A stretch of DNA of 64,000 nucleotides from Verrucomicrobiia bacterium (lineage in GTDB: Bacteria > Verrucomicrobiota > Verrucomicrobiia > JABWAM01), in NCBI GenBank assembly GCA_028687435.1, contig JAQUAF010000018.1:1-64000 (forward strand), read 5' to 3'. A program made the translations under genes and the position numbers. Under the pieces are notes generated by a model. The model was given only the letters and a program-made list of their open reading frames with translations. It searched no databases and had not been told where the DNA came from. Below, in pieces: positions 44,646-52,824 of the stretch; within the stretch, counting starts at the first letter, position 1, and each line of letters opens with the position of its first letter.

Positions 44646-46486
44646 GCGCCCACGCGCCCAACGAAGACGAGCCCCCCGGCGGCCTGAGGCGTTTCCTGCA
44701 ACAAATGATCGAACGCAACATGCCGGCAACCGTGGAATCGAACACCCTCCTGCGTTTTCGCGACGACTTGGCTTTCGAGGAAGCGCCTGATGGTTTCCGC
44801 CTCTCCACACGACACATGCGAAAAAATTTCACCGGCCAGCCCGGCCTGAGACAAACCGGCCTGCTGCTGCGCCGGCTGCGCGAACTTTCGCCGGACATCG
44901 TGACCATGATGGGCGGCGCCAACTGCATGGGTTCCATGGGCATGGCCACCCACCGCGAATGCCCCTGGGTGGATTTCGTGGTTTCCGGGGAGGCCGATGA
45001 CATTTTCCCAACCTTGTGCCGCGCCATCCTCGACCGCGGACGCGATGTGGACGCCGGCAGCCTGCCACTCGGCGTTATCGCCCCCTCCGCCCGCCGCCAG
45101 CCCCGTTCGCCGCCCGATCAACCCTATCCGTGGACCCTGGTCACCCAACTCGACCAATCCCCCATTCCGGACTACAGCGACTATTTCGATGCCTTGCGTC
45201 AATCGCCCCTGGCCCCTTCCGTCCATCCCGCCATTCCCTTTGAAACCTCCCGCGGCTGCTGGTGGGGCATGCGCAAGACCTGCACCTTTTGCGGACTGAA
45301 CACCGGCGAGGCCATGAAGTACCGCGCCAAAAGCGCCACCCGCGTGCTGGATGAGTTGAAAACCCTTTCGTCCCGGCACAACATCCGCGACTTTTGCGCC
45401 GTGGACAACATCCTCGGCATGTCCGCATTCAAGGATCTCATCCCCGCCCTTGCCAAGGACAAGCCGGGATACGACATTGTCTTTGAAACCAAAGCCAACC
45501 TCACCCGCAAGCAGGTTCATCAATTGGCCGAAGCCGGCCTTTGCGGCATCCAGCCCGGCATCGAAAGTTTCGACGACGAACTCCTCCGGCAACTCGGCAA
45601 GGGCACCAACACCCTGCAGAACATCCAGCTTCTAAAATGGACACGCGAAACCGGCCTCTTCACCGCGTGGCTGATGCTCTATGAATTCCCCGGCGAAACC
45701 GATGCCGCCTGCCAGCGGATGAGCGAATGGCTGCCGCTCATCTCCCACCTGCAGCCGCCGCGCGGCATGGCCTACATCCAGTTCTGCCGTTTCAGCCCCT
45801 TCCAGACACGGCCCGAAAAATTCGGCCTCAATCTCCGCGCCGCCACGGCCTATTTCCATATCTATCCCTTTTCCGGGGAAACCCTCACCCGCGAGTTCGC
45901 CTATTATTTCGACGACATCAAGGACGGCCAGCCCTACCGCACCCGCTTTGGCGGGCAGCGGACAGTCACCCGCCCCGGTCTTGTCGCCCTGCGCAATGTC
46001 GTGGCCCAATGGCAGATCGAATGGCGCAGCCGTTATTATCCCGAGGTGGGCGGCCCCTTTCCCGCCAGCCTCGCCATGCTCGACAAGGATGGCCAACTGA
46101 CCTTCTTCGACACCCGCGGCTGCGTTGTCGGCTTCAAAAGCTCCTTCACCGGCCTGGCGCGGGAGGTTTACCTCGCCTGCGACACACCCCAGACCCAAAA
46201 CACCCTTCTCCAAAGCCTGGCCAGGGAAGGTCTTCCCGCTCCGCAATGGGCGGAAATCGAACCCCTGCTCGCCAAATTCAAACGCTGCAAACTTTTGCTC
46301 GAACTCGACGGACGATATCTGAGCCTGGCGGTCCGCTGGCCCATCAAACCCTCCCGCCGCCTCTCGAAACTCCCTGGCGGCCAGCTCGACACCCTCGATG
46401 AACGCCGCATCCGCGAATACCTGAAAAACGTCGCCAGTCAGACAATCCAAAGCCAGGGCGCCGGAATGGGAACGCTTGGAATTTGA
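44646..46486 (+). pseudogene. chimeric duplicate: epimerase fragment fused to truncated C-methyltransferase
   Basis: An open frame runs from ATG 44705 to 46486 (593 residues), but it is a rearranged second copy of the RiPP pair. 44646-44680 matches the epimerase gene from about 29671, then 153 bases (51 codons) are missing between two CCCCCGGC repeats. The next part, up to 44872, matches epimerase sequence to 30050. Finally 650 bases are missing between two CTGCTGCGC repeats, and the frame passes into the methyltransferase at about its residue 157. The SAM motif CWWGMRKTCTFC remains, but the first 156 residues, including much of the B12-binding fold, are gone. It is probably inactive, though still an intact ORF. 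Confidence 0.85.
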
Positions 46487-46548
46487 CACGCCCCCTCAAC
46501 CATCCACCGGCTTATCCTGCGAGTCGGTTGACCGTGTCATGCTGGTTT
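44864..46548 (+). repeat. long direct repeat, copy B
   Basis: This is copy B of the repeat at 30692-32376. Differences from copy A (for example ATGGCC to ATGACC, giving Ala to Thr; GAAGCC to GAGGCC; TTGCC to TCGCC) lie near its ends, and none was seen in the middle. After the shared TGGTTT the flank is unrelated to that of copy A. Confidence 0.9.
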
Positions 46549-46623
46549 TAATGGCAGCGTTTGGACTCCATCCCTTGAGAAAAGATCAAAACCCGGTCTT
46601 CCCCCGCCCTTTCAAGACGTCTG

Positions 46624-47148
46624 TTACTTTCTGGCCCGCTTGGTCGCGCGTCCCGGGCGGTAAACCGTCCCGCGTTTCATGGCGATGCGTCCGGTGCGGG
46701 TCATCTCCAGCACGCCAAATTTCCCCAGCAAATCCAGGAAGGCATCCAGTTTCCGCTGCGGCCCGACTGTTTCCACCACCAGGGAGTCGGATTGGACATC
46801 CACGATTTTCGCCCGGAAAACATCCACGATCTGCATCACTTCGCTGCGGGTCTTGGAATCGGCGGCCACCTTCATCAGCATCAGTTCGCGCTCCACCGCC
46901 TCGTCGGTGTGGAAATCCTGCACCTCGATCACATTGATCAGTTTCTCAAGCTGGCGAATGATCTGCGTCAACACCGAATCATCCCCCTTGACCACGACAG
47001 TCATGCGTGAAAAACGGGCGTCCGTGGTCGGCGCCACGTTCAGGGTGTCAATGTTGAACCCCCGGCCGCTGAACAACCCGGCAATCCGGGCCAGCACGCC
47101 AAACTTGTTCTCCACCAAAATGGACAGGGTGTGACGATGTTGTTTCAT
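46624..47148 (-). CDS. ilvN: acetolactate synthase small (regulatory) subunit
   Basis: 174 residues. It is the ACT-domain regulatory subunit of acetolactate/acetohydroxyacid synthase in branched-chain amino acid synthesis. The N-terminal ACT domain reads TLSILVENKFGVLARIAGLFSGRGFNID with the valine-site pattern, followed by VAPTTDARFSRMTVVV. The C-terminal domain (SEVMQIVDVFRAKIVDV...VETVGP) is also typical. Usually ilvB precedes it; here the upstream partner is the carbamoyltransferase, four bases away, so ilvB must be elsewhere. The start lies after a GAGG site that overlaps the carbamoyltransferase stop. Confidence 0.92.
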   Translation of the reverse strand: MKQHRHTLSILVENKFGVLARIAGLFSGRGFNIDTLNVAPTTDARFSRMTVVVKGDDSVLTQIIRQLEKLINVIEVQDFHTDEAVERELMLMKVAADSKTRSEVMQIVDVFRAKIVDVQSDSLVVETVGPQRKLDAFLDLLGKFGVLEMTRTGRIAMKRGTVYRPGRATKRARK

Positions 47149-47152
47149 ACGG

Positions 47153-48925
47153 TTATTTCCTCACCAGATAATTGCCCACCACCAGCAAATCCATCTCGCT
47201 GGCCTTGAAGGTCCGGTAGGCGTTGGCCGGCGTATTCACAATCGGCTCGCCGCGCAGATTGAAAGAAGTATTCATGACCACCGGCACTCCCGTGGCCTTG
47301 CCAAACGCCTTGATCAGCCGGTAATAACGCGGGTTGGTCTCCTCGATGACCGACTGCAACCTCCCCGTCCCCATGTGGCTGACCGCCGGGATGATCTCCT
47401 GCTTCTCCTTTTTCACGGGCATCACCAGCAACATGAACCGGGCCGCCGGTTGCTTTGAAAGTCCGGGCATGTCGAAGTATTCCTCCGCCGCCTCCTCAAG
47501 AAGCGAGGGCGCAAACGGCCGATAAGGCTCCCGGAATTTGATCTTGGTGTTGACAATGTCCTTCATCTCCGCCGAGCGCGGATCCGCAATGATGCTGCGG
47601 GAGCCCAAGGCGCGGGGACCAAACTCAAACCGGCCTTGATGCCAGCCCACCACCTTCTTGGAAGTCAAGGCTTCCACCGTCCGCTCGATCAATTTGGCCT
47701 CATCGGTCACATGTTCATGGGCGATGTTGTTGGACTGGAGAAATTCCAGAATCTGCCCGTCGTTGTATTCCTCGCCCAGGTAGGCATGCGTCAGGACGCC
47801 TTTGCGGGACTCGCCGAGCACCTGGTGCGCCAGATGAAACGCCGCGCCGACCGCGCCGCCGCCGTCGCCCGCCCCGGGATTGATGAAAATCCGTTTGATG
47901 GGCGTCTCGCGCAAGATGCGTCCGTTGGCCACACAATTCAGAGCCACACCGCCGGCGAGGCAAAGATCCGTCAGCCCCGTCTCCTTGTGAATGCTTCTGG
48001 CCATTCGCAACATGATCTCCTCGGCCGCCGCCTGGATGCTGGCCGCGATATCCGCATAATGCTGGTTCTCGGCGCACAAGGCATCGTAATTCGACGGTTT
48101 TTCGCCAAAGTACGACGGAAACCCCGTGTTCTTGGTAAAGAAAAAGGTTTCGGGCGTCCGCGGCGCGCCAAACAACCGCACAAAATTTGAATTGTAGGTG
48201 TTCTTGAGGGAATAGGTGTACTTGAAATACTCCATCTTCAGGCGGAAAGAGCCGTCCTCCGCCAGATCCATGAGTTTCCACACCTTGTCGAGATATTTGG
48301 GCACGCCATAGGGCGCCATGCCCATGACCTTGTACTCGCCCTCATTCACCTCAAAACCGAGGAACGCCGTAAACGCGCTGTACAACAAACCCAGCGAATG
48401 GGGAAACCGCATCTCATGACTCAGATGAATATTCTTTCCCTCCCCAATGCCCCTGGAACTGGTCGTCCACTCACCCACGCCATCGACCGTCAGCAACGCG
48501 GCCTTCTCAAACGGGGAGCAATAAAACGAACTGGCCGCATGCGCCAGATGATGGTCGGAGAACATGATCTTCGAAGCCGGCACCCCGATTTTTTCCTTGA
48601 TGATGGCCTTGATCCAAAGCTTGTCCATCAGCCACGTCTGCATGGCCGCGCGAAACACCGCCACGCCGCGCGGATAGGTCGCCATTGAGGTCTGCATGAT
48701 GCGCTCAAACTTGGTAAACGGCTTCTCGTAAAACACCACGTAATCAATATCCCCGACGGAAATCCCTCCCCGGCGAAGACAGAAATCCACCGCCAGGCTC
48801 GGAAAATCGTGGTCGTGTTTCTTGCGCGAAAAACGCTCTTCCTCCCCTGCGGCAACCAACACCCCGTCCTGCACCAACGCGGCGGACGAATCATGATAAA
48901 AAGCGGATATTCCCAAAATATTCAC
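47153..48925 (-). CDS. NodU/CmcH-family carbamoyltransferase
   Basis: 590 residues from a GTG at 48925 with a strong AGGAGG site seven bases upstream; the longer open frame overlaps the preceding gene and adds non-family residues. It starts NILGISAFYHDSSAALV and contains the metal-binding HHLAHAASSFY, KVMGMAPYG, and the C-terminal YrdC-like part (FEFGPRALGSRSIIADPR and MNTSFNLRGEPIV). It transfers a carbamoyl group from carbamoyl phosphate to an oligosaccharide or small molecule. It overlaps the small membrane gene by one base (TAGTG), so the two are translationally coupled. Confidence 0.93.
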   Translation of the reverse strand: MNILGISAFYHDSSAALVQDGVLVAAGEEERFSRKKHDHDFPSLAVDFCLRRGGISVGDIDYVVFYEKPFTKFERIMQTSMATYPRGVAVFRAAMQTWLMDKLWIKAIIKEKIGVPASKIMFSDHHLAHAASSFYCSPFEKAALLTVDGVGEWTTSSRGIGEGKNIHLSHEMRFPHSLGLLYSAFTAFLGFEVNEGEYKVMGMAPYGVPKYLDKVWKLMDLAEDGSFRLKMEYFKYTYSLKNTYNSNFVRLFGAPRTPETFFFTKNTGFPSYFGEKPSNYDALCAENQHYADIAASIQAAAEEIMLRMARSIHKETGLTDLCLAGGVALNCVANGRILRETPIKRIFINPGAGDGGGAVGAAFHLAHQVLGESRKGVLTHAYLGEEYNDGQILEFLQSNNIAHEHVTDEAKLIERTVEALTSKKVVGWHQGRFEFGPRALGSRSIIADPRSAEMKDIVNTKIKFREPYRPFAPSLLEEAAEEYFDMPGLSKQPAARFMLLVMPVKKEKQEIIPAVSHMGTGRLQSVIEETNPRYYRLIKAFGKATGVPVVMNTSFNLRGEPIVNTPANAYRTFKASEMDLLVVGNYLVRK

Positions 48926-49194
48926 TATTGTCCCTCCTGATGAACGGTACCCTGGTTTTTTGCCCAGTCCAGATCCATCGGAGGCAACTCCTTGGGCGTC
49001 CAATAGCTCTTGCGATCCGGCCCCTTGACTCCCATCGGATCCTTGGCCAGCCGGATGAACAAGGCCGCCGGCAGGGCAATGGTGAAATAAAACAGCGGCA
49101 TCCATACCCAACTCAGAACATTGCCAAGCCAATGCCCAAACCGGACCCAGCCCCGCCAGGCGCGTGTCAAAAAGGAATCATTTGAACTAGTCAT
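48925..49194 (-). CDS. small membrane protein coupled to the carbamoyltransferase (SxtJ-like)
   Basis: 89 residues from ATG 49194 (the open frame reaches 49254). A short amphipathic N-terminus is followed by one or two helices (LGNVLSWVWMPLFYFTIALPAALFIRLA) and a charged C-terminus ending with WAKNQGTVHQEGQ. Its stop overlaps the carbamoyltransferase start by one base. Comparable small membrane proteins accompany NodU/TobZ-type carbamoyltransferases; I infer that it tethers the enzyme to the membrane. The divergent ABC transporter gene begins 49 bases away. Confidence 0.65.
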   Translation of the reverse strand: MTSSNDSFLTRAWRGWVRFGHWLGNVLSWVWMPLFYFTIALPAALFIRLAKDPMGVKGPDRKSYWTPKELPPMDLDWAKNQGTVHQEGQ

Positions 49195-49243
49195 CTTACC
49201 TTCTTGCATTTTAACGGCCAAAGATTCAACCATTATTTGTCGC

Positions 49244-50983
49244 ATGACGCCCAACTCCTCTTCCCACTACCAGAACTGGCTGAGCCTGCTGGCCTTCCTC
49301 AAACCCTACAAGGCCCGGTTCGCCAGCGGCATCCTCTTTGGCATTCTCAATGGACTGAGCGGCGCAGCGCTTATGAAGGGACTTCCCTACGTCATCAAAA
49401 CCGTTTTCAGCGGCCAGCAAAAGGACGGCATTGTCATGGCCGCCATCGCGCTTGTTCCCGTCATCATGATCACCCGGGCCTTTTTCGGCTATCTCAGCAC
49501 CTACTTCATGAGTTGGGTCGGCACCCGCGTCATCACCGACCTGCGGCAGAGGGTTTTCGAGCACATCCAGACCCTTTCCCTGGATTTCTTCAAGAAAAGC
49601 AACATCGGCGACCTCATGGCCCGCATCACCCACGACTGCCAGCAGGCCCAGTCAGCCGTCACCACTGTCATCGCCGACTCCGTCAAACATCCTTTCACGG
49701 TGATCGTGGTCACGGTCATGCTCATGATCAAGGACTGGCAGTTCTTCCTGGGCGCAGTCGTTCTGGCGCCGCTTTGCGTCCTGCCCATCGCCATCTACGG
49801 ACGCAAGGTCCGCCGCGTCAGCAAGCTGACCCAGGAAAACCAGGGCGAAATCACCTCCTGCCTGCACGAAAACCTGACCGGCGCCCACATCGTCAAGGCA
49901 TTCCACATGGAGGACTACGAAAACAAACGCTTCTGGGATGTCTGCTACCGCCAGTTTGCCTACCAGATGCGGATCGTCCGTTCGATCAACATCCTGAGCC
50001 CCCTGATCGAAATCGTCGCCGCCATCGGCGCCAGCGTGGCGCTGGTCTGCGCATTTCACCGCCACATGAGTTTCGACCAGCTTTTTGAACTCCTGCTCGG
50101 CATCTACCTCCTCTACGACCCCATCAAAAACCTCAGCAAGCTGCACACCACCATCCAGAAAAGCCTGGCCTCCACCGACCGCATCCTGACCGTTCTCAAC
50201 ACCAGGCCCACGGTCGTGGAAAAGACGGACGCGCGCACGCTCAAGCCCATCCAGGACTTTATCCGCTTCGACGACGTCTCCTTTCGCTACGACACCAAAT
50301 GGGTGCTGCAAAACGTGGATCTTCTCATCCCGCACGGCCAGACCATCGCCATCGTGGGCCCCAGCGGCGCGGGCAAAACCACCCTCTTGAACCTGATCCT
50401 GCGGTTCTACGACCCCCGCCACGGCACGGTCTCCATCGACGGCATCGATCTGCGCGAAGTCTCCCTTCTCTCCCTGCGCAGCCAGACGGCCATCGTCACC
50501 CAGGAAACCATCCTCTTCAACGACACCATCCGCAACAACATCCGCTACGGCTCCTTCGACGCTCCCGAGGAAAAAATCATTGAGGCCGCCCGCAAGGCCC
50601 ACGCCCACGACTTCATCGTCCACCAGATCCATGGCTACGACACCATCGTCGGCGAAAAGGGCGCGAAACTTTCCGGCGGACAAAAGCAGCGCTTGTCCAT
50701 CGCCAGGGCAATCCTCAAAAATCCAGCCATCCTCCTCCTCGACGAAGCCACCTCCGCACTGGACACCGAGTCCGAGCGCTACGTGCAGGAAGCCATCGAC
50801 GAACTCATCCGCGACCGCACCGTGGTGGTCATCGCCCACCGGCTTTCCACCGTCCAACGCGCCGATCGCATCATCGTCATGGAACACGGACGCATCGTGG
50901 AGCAAGGCAAGCACGCCGAGCTCCTGGCCACCGGCAAACTCTACCGCAAACTCCACGACCTGCAATTCTCAAAGGCATCATGA
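49244..50983 (+). CDS. MsbA-like ABC exporter (half transporter)
   Basis: 579 residues from the ATG at 49244; the frame is open further upstream but overlaps the divergent gene. Six transmembrane helices make up the first 320 residues. The nucleotide-binding domain has Walker A (GPSGAGKTTLLNL), Q-loop (TQETILFN), signature (LSGGQKQRLSIARAIL), Walker B (ILLLDEATSA) and H-loop (VIAHRLST). It should homodimerise and export a lipid, polymer precursor or peptide. It is next to carbamoyltransferase genes and overlaps crcB by four bases (ATGA). The substrate could be lipid A or a small modified product; sequence does not decide. Confidence 0.9.
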   Translation: MTPNSSSHYQNWLSLLAFLKPYKARFASGILFGILNGLSGAALMKGLPYVIKTVFSGQQKDGIVMAAIALVPVIMITRAFFGYLSTYFMSWVGTRVITDLRQRVFEHIQTLSLDFFKKSNIGDLMARITHDCQQAQSAVTTVIADSVKHPFTVIVVTVMLMIKDWQFFLGAVVLAPLCVLPIAIYGRKVRRVSKLTQENQGEITSCLHENLTGAHIVKAFHMEDYENKRFWDVCYRQFAYQMRIVRSINILSPLIEIVAAIGASVALVCAFHRHMSFDQLFELLLGIYLLYDPIKNLSKLHTTIQKSLASTDRILTVLNTRPTVVEKTDARTLKPIQDFIRFDDVSFRYDTKWVLQNVDLLIPHGQTIAIVGPSGAGKTTLLNLILRFYDPRHGTVSIDGIDLREVSLLSLRSQTAIVTQETILFNDTIRNNIRYGSFDAPEEKIIEAARKAHAHDFIVHQIHGYDTIVGEKGAKLSGGQKQRLSIARAILKNPAILLLDEATSALDTESERYVQEAIDELIRDRTVVVIAHRLSTVQRADRIIVMEHGRIVEQGKHAELLATGKLYRKLHDLQFSKAS

Positions 50984-51384
50984 ATTCCTTCCTTCCCTGC
51001 TTATGGGTCGGCGTTGGCAGCGCCATTGGCGGCGCAGCCCGTTTCTGGCTTTCAGGTTTTGTCGCCCACCGAATCGGGGAAACCTTCCCATGGGGAACCC
51101 TCATCGTGAACGTCAGCGGTTCGCTGGTCATCGGGTTCTTTGCCGCTGTCACCGCCCCCGATGGACGATGGATGGCGCCCTCCCTGTTCCGCCAGTTTTT
51201 CATGATCGGCATCTGCGGCGGTTACACCACCTTTTCCTCCTTCAGCCTCCAAACCCTCAACCTGGTTCATGACGGCGACTGGGCGCGCGCCACAGCCAAC
51301 GTCGTTTTGTCGGTTCTCCTCTGCCTTGCCGGAGTCTGGCTCGGCGACCTGTTGGGTGCGCGCATCAACCAAGGACATCCATGA
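50980..51384 (+). CDS. crcB: fluoride ion channel CrcB/Fluc
   Basis: 134 residues with four helices. Family motifs are GGAARFWLSG near the start, the conserved GTLIVNVSGSLVIGFF and GGYTTFSSFSLQT. It forms dimeric channels that expel fluoride. It is translationally coupled to the ABC transporter by an ATGA overlap and to the following DUF190 gene in the same way. No fluoride riboswitch is seen nearby, so expression must follow the upstream transporter. Confidence 0.93.
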   Translation: MNSFLPCLWVGVGSAIGGAARFWLSGFVAHRIGETFPWGTLIVNVSGSLVIGFFAAVTAPDGRWMAPSLFRQFFMIGICGGYTTFSSFSLQTLNLVHDGDWARATANVVLSVLLCLAGVWLGDLLGARINQGHP

Positions 51385-51716
51385 AATCCCCCTGCGACGC
51401 CACCCTGTTGCGCATCTTCATCGGCGAAGACGACCGTCACGAAAAACGCCCCCTGTATGAGGCCATCGTGCTCAAGGCGCGCGAAAATCATCTGGCCGGG
51501 GCCACCGTCCTGCGCGGACCGATGGGATTTGGCGCCTCAAGCCGGCTTCATACCGCCAAGGTGCTCCGTCTTTCGGATGACCTTCCGCTGGTCATCGAAA
51601 TCGTGGACGAAGACGCCAAAATTCAAGCGTTTCTTCCCACTCTCGAAAACATGATGCGCCGGGGCCTCGTCACCCTGGAAAAGGTCCGGGTTGTCCACTA
51701 TCGCGGCACAGAATAA
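51381..51716 (+). CDS. DUF190 PII-like protein
   Basis: 111 residues, DUF190 family. The characteristic parts are LRIFIGEDDRHEKRPLYEAIV, a segment around ARENHLAGATVLRGPMGFG, and LPLVIEIVDEDAKI. Members often follow crcB and have a PII-like fold, suggesting a regulator of the fluoride channel; this is known from conserved context rather than biochemistry. It overlaps crcB by four bases. Confidence 0.88.
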   Translation: MKSPCDATLLRIFIGEDDRHEKRPLYEAIVLKARENHLAGATVLRGPMGFGASSRLHTAKVLRLSDDLPLVIEIVDEDAKIQAFLPTLENMMRRGLVTLEKVRVVHYRGTE

Positions 51717-51821
51717 ATCAAGCTGCGGTGGTTCGACGTCCGCCGCCTTGGACTTCGCTTCCAAAAACGCATCATCTTTTTTCTCGCCTTGCGATTTGGC
51801 GCTGGCAAAATAGCGGTGTTT

Positions 51822-52823
51822 ATGAAGTCTCCCGCCCTCCTCATCCTCCTGGTTCTTCCATTGTTAACCGCCTTTGCGGTTCCATCTCCATCCGCGGATG
51901 TTTCCTCCGTTCCCTTGACCAAGGTCTCTTTTCTTCCCCAATGGATTCCCCAATCCCAATTCGCTGGATTCTATATGGCCGATAAAAAGGGATTTTATCG
52001 GAAGCGGGGATTGGATGTCACCATCCTTCACGGCGGCCCCGACGTGGATCCCCTGGCTAACCTGGCAAAAGAAAAGGCGGATTTTGTCACCGCATTCCTT
52101 CCCCCTGCGTTGGCATCCCGCGACCGGGGCGTTCCGGTTGTCCATCTTGCCCAGATCGTCAACCGCTCCAATCTCATGATCCTGGCATGGAAGAACAAAG
52201 GCATCCGCGAACTGAAGGATCTGGACGGACGCGACATCCGCATCTGGGATGACATGCGCGTGGGCTACGACACATTCTTCAAAGCTTTCCGGATCGATCC
52301 CAAACCCTGTTCCCATTATTACTCCCTGGATATGTTTCTGCGCCGGGGTCTGGATGCCTGCGCCGCCATGCACTATAACGAATATCATCGTATTTATCAG
52401 GCAGGAATTGATCTTGAGGAATTGACTGTTTTTTCCCTGCACGATTTCGGCTGCGGCTTCCCGGAGGACGGCATCTACTGTCTCGAATCCACCCTTTCCA
52501 AAAGCCCCAAGGTCTGCCGAGCCTTCACGGAAGGCAGCATGGAAGGATGGGAATATGCCAGGGAACATCCCTCCGAGGCGCTTGACGTGGTGATGGCGCT
52601 GGCTTGGCAGGCTCACATGCCCACCAACCGTGCTCACATGCAGTGGATGCTCGAAAAAATACTGGCATCGGTTTTTCCATCTCCCAAAGACACATGGAAG
52701 TTCGGACAGCTTTCTCCTCCCGATTACACCCGCACCGTCGAAGCCATGCGCAGCCTTCAACAACTGAAGAAAGGCGTCCCCTTTGAACAGTTCGTCAAAT
52801 CAACCATCCAGGAGGCAAAGTAA
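51822..52823 (+). CDS. NMT1/THI5-like periplasmic binding protein
   Basis: 333 residues from the ATG at 51822. A signal peptide (LLILLVLPLLTAFAVPSPSA) is followed by an NMT1/SsuA-type fold: PLTKVSFLPQWIPQSQFAGFYMADKKGFYRKRG, GGPDVDPLANLAKEKADF, and the C-terminal W-x-E-x-I segment. This group normally delivers thiamine precursors, nitrate or sulfonates to ABC permeases; no permease or ATPase is next to it. It ends two bases before a hybrid histidine kinase gene with a periplasmic sensor domain, so it probably acts as a ligand-binding partner for signalling. Confidence 0.88.
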   Translation: MKSPALLILLVLPLLTAFAVPSPSADVSSVPLTKVSFLPQWIPQSQFAGFYMADKKGFYRKRGLDVTILHGGPDVDPLANLAKEKADFVTAFLPPALASRDRGVPVVHLAQIVNRSNLMILAWKNKGIRELKDLDGRDIRIWDDMRVGYDTFFKAFRIDPKPCSHYYSLDMFLRRGLDACAAMHYNEYHRIYQAGIDLEELTVFSLHDFGCGFPEDGIYCLESTLSKSPKVCRAFTEGSMEGWEYAREHPSEALDVVMALAWQAHMPTNRAHMQWMLEKILASVFPSPKDTWKFGQLSPPDYTRTVEAMRSLQQLKKGVPFEQFVKSTIQEAK

Positions 52824-52824
52824 C

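Noticed and set aside
49652-50965. 437-residue ORF opposite the ABC transporter
   Set aside because: Asp/Val/Gly-rich shadow of a well-supported transporter gene in the reverse direction.
50900-51000. possible fluoride riboswitch before crcB
   Set aside because: crcB overlaps the preceding gene, so there is no leader RNA in which a riboswitch could sit.
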